From Leucogyrophana mollusca (Eukaryota > Basidiomycota > Agaricomycetes > Boletales), in contig MU266408.1 in the NCBI GenBank assembly GCA_021014945.1, positions 1 to 64,000 on the forward strand: DNA of 64,000 bases, given 5' to 3'. A model generated the notes under the pieces. The model was not told the origin of the DNA. It made no database searches and saw nothing but the letters and a program-made list of their open reading frames with translations. Position 1 is the first letter of the stretch. The number at the start of each line of letters is the position of its first letter. Positions 1-10,358 of this stretch are shown here, piece by piece. The translations under genes were made by a program, and so were the position numbers.

Positions 1-500
1 CGCTCGAGATGCTGCGCGTCTGCGGATGAGCAAGTCCGTGGGCTGTTTGGTAGTCATGTCAACAGCCTCCGCAATGTTATCACCATGACCTTGCAGATGC
101 GCATGAAGTTTGACCAATACGATTTCTGGCCAGAGGAAGTTCCCCGGAACGGTTGGTGAGATGCTATCTTCCCTGCCTGAAACACATCTATTGCACAGAC
201 GGATACCTATGATGTATGCTCACCCAACAATGAGATTTTCGAGTTTTACGAGAAACCGCCTCACCGTGTCACCTCTCAGGTTGATCCAGCCATGATGGCC
301 GAATGCGAGGAAGCAGGCATCCCTCCTCCGGACTTACCTGATCGAACTTTGATTGCCATTCGCTCCGCTTGTGCCCGTGTTACCCATTTATCTGGTGCTG
401 CGGAAAAGATGGATCAAGTCCAGCAGGATATGGAAGCTACGATGGTCCTGGAAAATGACGGGAGCACAGCCGATTTACTTAGTTCATTTCGAGAGTTCCG
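1..500 (+). CDS. HNH-endonuclease-like protein, C-terminal part (5' end outside window)
   Basis: Frame 1 is open from the left edge and reads like the C-terminal half of the basidiomycete HNH-endonuclease family: an S-L-R-N-V-I-T-M stretch, then D-T-Y-D-V-C-S-P-N-N, then R-S-A-C-A-R-V-T-H-L-S-G-A and finally D-G-S-T-A-D-L-L near 480. That order and spacing are typical of the family tail; the HNH core would lie to the left of the window. An intron is expected around 139-198, but the best donor (GTGAG at 156) gives a stop at the junction. Only a poor donor (GTTCCC at 139) keeps the frame. The usual short end after D-L-L is not seen and the frame stays open to about 1005, into the next gene. It may be slightly damaged or poorly spliced. 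Family assignment rests on remembered motif order. Confidence 0.5.
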
Positions 501-602
501 TCTACCCACCCGTCTTTTTGTGGCTTGCGTTCCGGCCCCGGCGTCAGATGCACGTATATATAACGCATGCGTGCGAGTGGAAGATCCCCAGCCTCTTGCC
601 CA

Positions 603-3600
603 ATGGCATCCGTCACGGAAGAAAGTCCCCCTGCGTCTCAGCCGACTGAAGATCCCCCTGGGGCTGGAAGCAACGCTGCTGGGGGCGGAGCCACACCCAG
701 ATCAACGGCCTCGGAAGCTCAGTGCGAGACCTCTTACTTTCTGTCGTATCGTTCTGTCTCAGCATAGCTGGCAGATCATATTCTCACCCTGCAGCTCAGA
801 CGGCCGACCATCCCTTGGAATATGTCAACGATCATACGAGAGGTTGTGCCGCACCAGAACCAGTTACCCTGGATACCCAGTACGATGCTATCTTTTCTTG
901 TCTCCATCTGGCTCACTATTGTTGGTAGGTCACAGCTCTTGCAGAAAATACTCGAAACTTTCGAAGAGTCTAACAAAACTCTCAAAGAGTCTACCCAAAC
1001 TTTGAAAGCATCTACAATCGCCCAAGAGATCGGCACCGACACTCGCTCCCGTTTTTGGGCCACGTATAAACGCCAAGCGGAAGACTATGACGCGGAGTTT
1101 CTCGAGAAATACAAGGACGATATGGACATTGTGCTGATTTTCGTCAGTACTTTAATTTGCATGATTCCTGTGAATAAGTTACTGAAACTCCCCTTCAGTC
1201 CGGTCTCTTCTCTGCCGTCAGCACTTCCTTTATCACGGCTTTGCAGTCCAGTCTCAGCCCCGACCCGACCGACACCACCAATGCCCTGCTCAGGCAACTG
1301 ATACAAGCCACAAACACCAGCGCCTTCGCTGGCCAGTCGTTGGACCCTCCTATGTGGAACGGGCCAGGTACGACCGTGATCTGGACTCAATCACTCCTGT
1401 ACGCCAGCCTGTGCGCGAGCCTTCTTGCGGCTTTGGGCGCGGTGCTAGGCAAACAATGGCTGGGCCACTACCGTCGTCGCGGAGGTGGCACGATCGAGGA
1501 GCGGAGCAAACGTAGGCAGCGAAAGCTCAATGCGCTCGAGGCATGGCACTTCCACGCTGTACTGGAAGTGCTTCCCGTTTTGCTGCAGATTTCACTGCTT
1601 TTGTTCGGGGTTGCTCTCTCCGCGTATGTTTGGACTGAGCAAACTACTATTGGCGCCGTCGTCATCGCAAGCACCACGTTTGGGTTCCTCTTTTACATTT
1701 CGATCACGCTGGCATCCTTGATATCCCCCAATTGCCCCTTCCAAACTCCGGTATCGAGCATCCTATCACTCTTACTCCAGCTCGTGGCCCGTTTCAAGGA
1801 TATGTGTTTGAAGGACATGCTTCGCTTGAAGGGCATGATCCGTTTCGAGGACATCCTTCGTTTGAAGGCCATGCTCCGTTTGAAGGTCATGCTGTGTTAC
1901 ATCCGTTTCAAGCACGATGTTGTCGCATCTTTCCACGACTTAAACAAAGCAGAGATTGCGACCTTGATTGCAAAGACGATAATATTCTCACCGGTCATCT
2001 TGATCCTCGACGCGTGTGTCTTTGTTATACATTGGGTAGAGAATGAGGTAGCTCTTCGGGCTGGCCGTTTCCGGCAGATGGTGTTACTAGTACGTCGGCC
2101 ACGGACTATATCTGATTCACCTGGCGACCCGAAATCCTCCCCAGCTTCATCGTCGCCTTCGCCACTACACCCATTGAAACTATGCATTTCATCTCTTCCT
2201 ATCGACTCACAGGATGCCTCATCAATCAAATGGCTTCTCGAGACATCTACGGATCCGGATGTCATTGCGACCACAGCCAGCATGGTGCCAGAGGTAGAGT
2301 GGCCCGTCGAGCTGGACGTGTCGGATGCGTTCAGGCAGCTACGAGACGCCTTCAAGGGATGTTTCGTGCCCGTGCCAAATGACCCCAGTCGGTGGAAGCT
2401 TGCGCCGTTTGCTCAGGAACGAGCCCTTATTTTCGGGAAAGCTGTTGTGCATCTGTATCGCAACAGATTCTACCCCTCATTCAGCGACCCTGACTATTAC
2501 TACACGACTCTGAGCGACGAGGCTGGGAATCGCGAATTACCTGCGCTTTTTACATCCCTGGAACATTGTGGCACGAAGAGCACAACCTCTTCATTTGTTT
2601 GTGCCATAGCACGGCTCTCTTTGTTCATTGGTGAATACGCTGGGTGGGAGTTCAGGAAGGACACATTGCCCCCGGTTCCGGAACCCTGTCGTACATGGTT
2701 GCTGGGCCTATTCCCCCACCTGCTTGCACATCCGCGGTGTCTTCCCGCGCTGAAACTGATGGCTATGGGAGAAATCACAAGATGGATTACCTCTTCGCCT
2801 CCCCCCCTGTACATACTTGCCGACTGCATCCTGTCTGCCGCTATCCTGATAGGCGTGCCCATAGATCGCAAAGGGTTGGTGAAGGTTGATAAAAGGTCAG
2901 TTTCTGTTAGGCGTATACATTCAGTTAGCTCACTATTCTCAGCTGCGCAATCGAGTTGCTCCTGGAACAACTCCAACAGCACATACCGACACTGAGCGAC
3001 ATGCGAGACGCACGGGATGTCGGCGTGCCGGCGCTGTATGCGAGGCCCTTTCTTCAAATGTTGTCCTGCCTTGTGGAAGCAGAGATGTTGTCTCGTTTCG
3101 GCACATGTGAATCAAAATTGTGTGGCTGTAAGGTAGCGGAGTGGAGCATGCGCGTCTGCCATTCATGGATGGGGCAAATAACCAGAGCCGCAAAGCCCAA
3201 GGAGGATCCGATCAGAGTCGCAATGCTGGGATGTGCTCGAGCAGCTCTGCATATGAGTGCCATGGCTTCCCGCACCGCTCACGACCGTGTCAACTGGGAT
3301 GTATGGCATCCGTCGTATGGAGGTCATCTAGGTCGGCAGACCGCAGGCGACTTTCACTGGGCGGTTGCCTTCTTGGACCATCACTACGGAACACAGGACG
3401 AAATTGCAGTTGCCGATACGTTCGTCATGCTCTCCCAAGCTAGGGATATCTCCCTCTGGGCAAACGAACCCGCATTCGTTCAGGCGATCATCGTCGGCAT
3501 GAGACCGGAAAAAACCACTCGAGTACGTGACGCTGCGCTGCGCACCGCCTGGCAAATCAGGGAGGCTCTGAGCTCCCCGGACGACGCCATACTGCCCTTG

Positions 3601-4149
3601 TTGCCCGCCTTCTCTTCTGCGCTGCGCTCTGCTGTTTTGACCAACATCTATTCCGAGGGAGATACCGCCGCTTGGGATTCCCCTGACAGGGACTTCTACG
3701 AGGAGCGGAATCTTCATTATGTCCAAATCGTATACGCCCTCGTTCGGAGCTCTGGCGGCATTTGGGACAGATATCTGCATGATAATGGGCATTTCAATCG
3801 ATGCCTCTCCCTTACCAAATATCCAGGATCTAGGTACACAACGATAGTAGTGTATCTCGCTGCGATAGTGGAGAACCTTGAAGCACGCGGCGCCGAGCAA
3901 AGCTTCACAAACGATGATGTCGAGATGCTTATTCGTCATGCGTGGCACATGATGATATTTATCACTCCAGATCTGGAAGAACTTCTGGAGGCCCTCATAG
4001 TCTTCACGCGGAGACATCGCGGTGCCGGTGCCAACTTAGCCAATGATATCAGGGGTCATGTCCAGAGCGCACTGAGCCATCTTCAGCAGGAACAACCACA
4101 TAGTTCAGTGATCGGCTCGCTAAACGAGTTCCGGAGATGGTTGGGATGA
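603..4149 (+). CDS. DUF6535 domain membrane protein
   Basis: Exons 603-721, 800-1142, 1199-2895 and 2943-4149 join in frame to a 1121-residue protein. The DUF6535 domain, typical of Agaricomycetes, is clear: F-W-x-x-Y then D-A-E-F-L-E-K-Y and D-M-D-I-V-L-I-F before the 56-nt intron at 1143, and S-G-L-F-S-A-V just after it. Hydrophobic segments follow around V-I-W-T-Q-S-L-L-Y and L-P-V-L-L-Q-I-S-L-L-L-F, with G-K-Q-W-L between them. A basic amphipathic 6-residue repeat lies at about 1797-1915. The rest is a long helical C-terminal region of unknown function. The last two introns (56 and 47 nt) are well supported by frame; the first exon and its 78-nt intron are less certain, and 822 is an alternative start. 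Function is unknown; it is probably anchored in a membrane. Confidence 0.85.
1797..1915 (+). repeat. Imperfect 18-bp coding minisatellite
   Basis: About six imperfect 18-bp units lie inside the DUF6535 gene, each with a core like TTGAAGGnCATGCTnCG. They encode a 6-residue unit close to L-K-x-M-L-R, giving a strongly basic amphipathic helix just after the membrane segments. The unit keeps the reading frame, so copy number could vary between strains without breaking the protein. Confidence 0.75.
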
Positions 4150-4849
4150 GGGGCTTGTGGAGGACATTGATACCTAGGACACCGTACGCATTGTGATTCC
4201 ACATCCGCATTGGATGTACTAGTACTTATCGCTATACCGCGGCAATTGAAACAATGCACTAAGATGAGGATCTTGTCTTCTTGGCGCGGGGGTCCCAGAG
4301 ATCTCCAAGTGACGCCCACCAAATAGGTCTGTCGCTCCTTTTACCTGATACGCGGGAGTGCGGCTGCTTTTGTGGAAAGACTCATTCGAAGGGAGCTTGG
4401 TCGGCAAAGCCACGCGTACGAGCAACCCATCGCGTCGAGCACCTGAGTTGTGTCAGCAAAGTACCGTTAGAACAAGGGCGGAGCGGGTTCAGAGCCCTTG
4501 CCTGGCAAGCACCTTGACCACATCCCCTCACATGACGTGCACCAAAGCCGATGGTAGATTCTGTGGCAACTACGATGACAGTGTGGGGGGATAGAAGCGA
4601 GTGGTGGTCATTACAGATGAACACAGTTAGCGTCGTTTACAGGACCCGAGGACCGGCGACATCTAGACAAACGGCGACTGAGACGAGTCAGGATACGATA
4701 CGAAGCTGGGGGCGGACAGTACAAGCCAACGTCATCCCGCCCAGACACTGCAGAGGGTCAGCTGAGAGAGGTTCCATAGCGTTGGGGACACCCGGGCCAG
4801 ACGTACCGTACCCATGGGGTCCACGCTAGCACGTCACCGTTCCGAAGAG
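4150..4849. other. Intergenic, no gene recognised
   Basis: No reading frame here carries a recognisable domain or a convincing spliced model. The stretch separates the DUF6535 gene from the decayed sequences downstream. Confidence 0.5.
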
Positions 4850-4990
4850 AGGCGACCAAATAGCAATTCTTGGGGGTAAATGAACTTCCGCAATTGAATG
4901 AACGTGCCTATCAGGATAGCGGCAGACAGGATGCAGTTGGCAAGTATGAGCCGAGGATAATGTCTCGAGCCTTTCACTAAAATTGCATTA
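4850..4990 (-). pseudogene. Inverted fragment of a DUF6535 paralogue
   Basis: Read on the minus strand, about 45 bases here match the intact DUF6535 gene near 2812-2856 almost exactly (C-I-L-S-A-A-I-L-I-G in both). The flanks then diverge into a different continuation, so it is a scrap of a diverged paralogue, not a recent copy. No start, stop or domain core is present. Confidence 0.6.
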
Positions 4991-5039
4991 TACATCGATT
5001 CTCTGTTCGACCTCGTTAAGTAGTCGGTTCGTGATAGAC

Positions 5040-6030
5040 ACGAGGGATGGCGGTGGCGTGGACGTGGAAGCCGGGGATGACATCACGCGTTTGAGATGCC
5101 CGGTGCTCGTTGGGCGGGACGAGCCGTTACTCGGATTGTGTCACCTTTGCAATGCCGCTCGCGAGGATGTTCCCCCACTTCAAGGTAACGCTACGGGACT
5201 TGCCCGGCATGGCGGAGCAAGCAAAGGAGGTACGTGCATCTCATTCGAGCTACTTCTTTCGGAGTATCTCATCGGGCCCTCGCTTTCAGGTTTGGGGAGT
5301 GAACTTCCCCGAGGCGGCCGTACGAGACGGGGTGGCCTTTATGCCAGTCGATTTTCTGCGAGAGGTTCCCATCATCGGGTAGGATATATATTGTGTGTTT
5401 TCACGTGCTCCGGCAAACCATATGTGCTGACTCAACGCCAGTTCTACTCGCCGCTGCGATTCATCGTCCACGACTGGCCCAATGCCGAAGCACAGACTAT
5501 ACTTCGGACCGTATGCATCGCGATGAGTCCAGAGAGTCGTCGTCTCCTCGCCTGTGAGTCCCACGGCATGAGGTACGGGCTGACTCCAGTTTAACTCATG
5601 GACACATGTATCCTCATAATCCAGAGGACTTCGTGATCTAGCCTTTGAATTGGAGTTGGGATGGAACGCGTAAGTTACAATTCGTTATCCTTTGATCCTG
5701 CTACCCCTCTACTTTTATTTCGTGCATTTCTGACCGGGTGCCATCACGACAGGCTCCAGACCCGCTCCTCCCGAATTTCGGGAATGGGTTAGGCAAGGAC
5801 GCACAACCAGGACATGCAATACTTGCTGTGTTCAGCCCGAGGGAGCGCACGCTGAGAGAGTCGGTGGAGCTCGGGTGACCTCCTTTACAGCTCGATCGCT
5901 CGTGCATATGAGCGAATGGCGGACTGAGTGCTCCTCCGTGCTAGTACGTGGGCTGGACTGCGTCTGGAGAAAATGTGGGACCTTGCGGAGACGCTTTTAT
6001 TGGACTTCGTGCGGGGGGACAGCTGGAACG
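5040..6030 (+). pseudogene. Decayed plant-type O-methyltransferase
   Basis: Pieces of an S-adenosylmethionine-dependent O-methyltransferase of the plant/fungal secondary-metabolism type follow in the expected order. A-R-M-F-P-H-F-K-V-T-L-R-D-L-P (near 5155-5200) is followed by an intron at 5230-5289, then V-W-G-V-N-F-P-E-A and D-F-L-R-E-V-P. Next come the catalytic-His block V-H-D-W-P-N-A-E (5470), P-L-L-P-N-F-G (5765), R-E-R-T-L (5840) and the C-terminal W-D-L-A-E-T near 5975. Two in-frame TAG codons interrupt it, at 5380-5382 (after I-I-G) and 5639-5641 (after F-V-I, where such enzymes often have Q). The N-terminal dimerisation domain is not visible. I infer a dead gene. Confidence 0.75.
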
Positions 6031-6755
6031 GGAGCCGTTGGGGTCACTGCAGGCGTGCTATTATGGGTGCGACTAATTTCTTTATATTTCTTTCACTATA
6101 TTTTGCCATCATTCAGTTATTTTTTCATCGGTCTTCCGAGGACAGCGGCAGTGTAGAGCAGAGTCCTGGCGCTATGGTGCGAGAGGACTGATCTGGTGTT
6201 GAAATGGACAAGGTGATCGAATGGAAAATCCTTGCAACTCAGAGAGCAACGCTTGTTTGTCCCTGGAAACGACGCCAACCCCGGCAATGCCAAGGTATCA
6301 TTGGTACGCCATTTGTAAAACATGCGGCCCCAGGAAAAAAATATGCCACGAACTGTCATGCAGGCAGAGCCCACCCTTCACGCGGAGCCCGACTCGATGA
6401 AACAATGCGCGGCCTCGAAAGATTCTCGGTGCATCAAAGACTTCGAGCATGCTTCGTCTCATCGCCGAAGCATTCAACGAATGATTGATCCTTGAAGTCA
6501 CCGTCGAGCCTGTTCGTATTATTGGCAGCTTCGATGTCCTCTCCATGCGTGAACGTTTCCATCTGCCGACCCAGAAACAGTCAAAGAGGCCGGCCAGCAG
6601 GTAGTTGAAGGCGCACCTCAACGTGGATGTTCGTCCGAGGGACCACAGACGATATGGCACCCATGACCGGACGGGTCACGCCAGTAGTGCTGCGGAATTG
6701 GAGGCCGACTACGCTCTGGCCAGGCGCCGACCTGCAAGGATGTCCCGTGTGAATG
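6031..6755. other. Intergenic, no gene recognised
   Basis: Between the methyltransferase relic and the 3' end of the seven-helix gene. Minus-strand frames near 6581-6755 continue in another frame from that gene's last exon and may hold an alternative C-terminus; otherwise nothing is seen. Confidence 0.4.
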
Positions 6756-8158
6756 TCAGCGGATCGGAAGGCAATTCTGCTGAAGCGCTGACCCTTGATG
6801 CTCTTCATCGCTGTAGATGTTCGAAAGCCGGCGAACGACCCGACACGCAACAATCTGTTGTTAGATACATGAGGCGTCTGGCTGAAAACGCTCCATCCGA
6901 AAGGTGAGCTCACAGTTGGGAAAATGGCAGCGGGAACACCGAAGATACTTGTTATGGCAGGGTTCAAGTTCAGTAACATAAAGATGGTAGCAAGAAGATT
7001 GGCCAAGAACCTGGACGAAGGAAACATCAGCCGTGCCAGAGACTCGCAAAAAATATGCATACGCGATGAAAAAATATACGAGACCATCGCTGAAGAGCAT
7101 CTTGACGAGCCTACTCTGGAATCTCTGAATACCCGCGCGACGCGGGGCCCAGGCGAGCTTGTATGCGGCAAGGCAAAGGATAGTGAAGTCGAAGCACATC
7201 GAGTAGATAAACAAGCCACCAAGGATTGCGGTGTTCCTCTTGACGATAGCACACCCCGTACCGGGAATCCATGCAGCAGTGAGAAGGCCACCTGAAGGAT
7301 CATATGAGTGTGCTTTCTGCGCACCAACGCCAAGATATAGAGGTACCCATCAGGATAAGAGGCCAATGCCCAAGGATAATCAATATCACAAGACCAATGA
7401 TCCACTTATTCTGTGCCCAGATCGCAATTCTACGGAAAGAAAGCCATACCGTAGCAGTATGAGCGGCTGCCTCAGAAGAGAAAGACTAGCTTACACGCGA
7501 AGAGCCAGATTGATGCTCGCGAAGCCGCAAGCAGCATTTCCAACAAACTAAGATACGTCCCGATTTCAACCCAATATCACGAGGTCACCCAGGCGTTGAA
7601 GAAACTAACCTCAGTAAAAGTATATAGCGCCTGGCAGTTGACTTGACTGCGAAGATGCATCGATAACGTCGGACCGCGAGTGCGTGAAAAAACAAACAGT
7701 ATAGCTCACCGAGGTGGTTCAATAGCTAACATACTGCAGTGTCTATTAGATATGATACTTGTAAACAAAAGGGGCGATAAAACGTACATTCCAATTACCG
7801 AAAACATCATACAGTAGCGGCCAGCGAAATAAAATACCTGAACTCGTAATCAGCAAGAATTATCCCTTGAATGCGGGAGGGAAATGATACCAAAGGCCAG
7901 CGGAACTTCTTTTTTCCAGTCCAAACAGCCCAGTCAAAATCCAGAGAGATAAAAAACTCCCATCTGTTGGCTGCGATGAGGAAGGTTCGGACAGTTCCAA
8001 TCTCATAAGATGACCTACACGTAGACACCGAGGAGTGCGTGCATCAACTTGATAAAAACCACTGGAGGGAGTCGGTATTAGATCAATTAAGCGGCGTTTG
8101 GGTGACGAATCTTACGGGAGTCCTTCTCAATCTCGCCCGGAGACTGCCAGTCGACCAT
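6756..8158 (-). CDS. Seven-helix integral membrane protein of basidiomycetes
   Basis: Eleven exons join in frame: 8158-8116, 8061-8019, 7963-7891, 7837-7788, 7733-7710, 7646-7610, 7547-7495, 7429-7347, 7291-7063, 7010-6914, 6854-6756, giving 276 residues. Family hallmarks are M-V-D-W near the start, W-E-F-F-I-S-L-D-F-D-W, A-G-R-Y-C-M-M-F, V-N-C-Q-A-L-Y-T-F, I-A-I-W-A-Q-N-K and N-V/G-V-P-A-A-I before T-I-V-A-C-R. About seven hydrophobic segments alternate with short loops. The start is chosen because homologues I remember begin M-V-D-W. Role unknown; a plasma-membrane or organelle receptor-like protein is a guess. In the last exon another frame encodes I-A-F-R, which such proteins often have after the last helix, so the true C-terminus may be longer or may be frameshifted here. 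Confidence 0.8.
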
Positions 8159-10358
8159 CGTGCATGTATCTCTGGACCGTCGATTGAATAAGGCTGGACT
8201 TAAGAGAGAAAAGAGTGAGGACAGGTCAGTTGCCGGTGTCGAGTTGTTTCCGTGGATTATAACTCGTTGCGCCAAGTTTTTACTCAGCTGAGATTAGTCT
8301 CTGTCCCTGTCACTAGTGATAACCTTCTTGCCACAGATACCCTCAGATACCCTCAGATACCCCAAAACGACAAAAGGACTGGGTTGCTAGGCACCACACC
8401 CACCCAGAGCCCGACGTTAAATGTGTATAGATCTCGTTTCGGTCCCTCGGCTTCCTCACGACCCTCCCCGACAGGTGGAAGCTGGTATATCTGTTGGACC
8501 TTCTTACCACAACACAGGTTTGAGACCAACCAAAATATCTAGTGCGTGGAATGCTTACACTTGTACTTATCTCACTGCAAAATAAGATCCTCTAAAATCG
8601 GGCTCAGTGGCTGATTTTCCGTGGGGTCTGAGATCGCAAACTTTCTTCAAACTTGGTCAGCGGAGTTTCGCCTAGGTCTGAAGTATAGGATACAGAATTC
8701 AGCAAAACTATAGGGAGATTTGATTCACGAAAATCACCCTTCCTCTGGCGACGAATTGCGGCCGAACTTGACCGGAAAAGGCGAAGGGGCATGGATACAC
8801 GTCAAAACGTCAAGGCGCGGAGCCCAAAACGCGTTCTGGATGGTTTTGTATCTGGAAGAAGAAGGGGGCGACCCCCTCCTCCAGATTTCAGTCTGTTGAG
8901 AGAAAACGCCTCTTTTCGTAGGTCGAGATCGAACTTTTTGATGCACAATATCGGCAAACGTTGGCGCGCTCGGCTTGATGGGTCTGAAGCAAATTCCGCA
9001 TCCAGAAACGTCCCTCAGACCCTGCTGAAAGTCATCCAATATTATGAGGGAGCGTCGTCAGGTATCGTCGCACCTCTCAAGCTTCCTTGAAATACTCGTA
9101 AATAACTGGAGTTGTCTTGAAGGGTTGCATGAAAGTGCGCAAATTCGGACGTCACATGTCACAGAATAATACTTTCGCAACTCCTATCTGCCAGCTAGGT
9201 CTCTCGATCAGCGAGTGTAGTGCGGAAAGGCAAGTGTCACATACTATATCATTTGGTGATGAACGTGACAGTATTTCTTGCTCGTCGAAGGTTAATCTTT
9301 TGAATGTAGCGATGTCAATCAAGCTGAAGATGGTTGAAGGCAAGAAATCGACTGCGACATAAGCGCACATTAGCATCTTCAGTGATCTTACACGGAACAC
9401 GAATTTTAAAGTTAAGCTTAGCGTTACCTAGCGCCACGCGAAGTTACTTCTCGGACGTTAGAGTGGATGATAGTGTAAGGGCTTGTAAAAGCTGTGGGTA
9501 CAGTAGAAGCACTGAAGCCCCACAACCGTCAGCATTGGTCACGACTTCTGACAGTTGGTCGGACGGGTCCAATAGGGCGATTACGGTGCTAGAGGGGTAT
9601 CACTGCTCAGTCGACGCTAGAACAGCAGAACTCACACTGATCATGCGACGACAACAATGCATGGCGCGGACAATGCGACAAGACAGGAAGGTGTAGAAAA
9701 TAAAGACAGCAGCCTTGGCTCGGAAGTCCTCTGAGGACCCCACACCAACACACTGACACCTAAACCATGGAAGGGCTCACATGAGATCAAACCAGCTGCA
9801 GGCGAGCCACCCTCTAGATAATCCAACCAAGCCAGCCGTGGTGTCAGACTCCAGAAACATCGATGAACAGATGTAAAAGAGCAGAGAAGCAGACATCTAC
9901 ATGTATGAACGCTCCGGAGTTGAAAATGAAAGACCTAAGACGCTTACTCTGGTTTGTCTGGAGCCTTTGAATTCAACAACACCAAACAACGATTCTGCGC
10001 GTGAAACTGCAATGAATTTGCGTGTACTCCTTCAAACCGCATGACCTTGATTGGAACCTGCGCTTCCGGTGTGCTGAAGAAGAAGGAAATGTTAGAGGAC
10101 GCGAGATTGGGTTCGTATTACATCTTGAAGAGCTCGAATTCTACGAGTCAATCTTCGCTGGGTCGACCTTCATTTGCTTTGATTGACTGGGAGTGGGCCG
10201 GGACTGACTGACGTGTGGCGCAATTCCAATCACATGATTTCAAATGGCTTACCCATTAGATCAGCTCAGCGTCTCACAAAGCCCGAGGCTTCTATGACTG
10301 AGCAGGCCAGCCATACTTTAACAACGCCAATCTCGATGAATCCCAAACTTCACCGATT
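8159..10358. other. Long intergenic region, no gene recognised
   Basis: 2.2 kb without a recognisable coding unit. Open frames of about 100 codons occur on both strands near 8734-9090 but overlap each other and have no domain. A short direct repeat lies at 8332-8362. The last few hundred bases should hold the promoter of the flavoprotein gene at 10359. Confidence 0.5.
8332..8362 (+). repeat. Three tandem 10-bp units
   Basis: The unit ATACCCTCAG is repeated in tandem, with a slightly changed third copy. It is non-coding and has no evident function. Confidence 0.6.

Noticed and set aside
292..1005. Open frame running from the HNH-type gene into the DUF6535 gene
   Set aside because: Its second half overlaps DUF6535 exons in another frame and has no motif; not a fusion gene.
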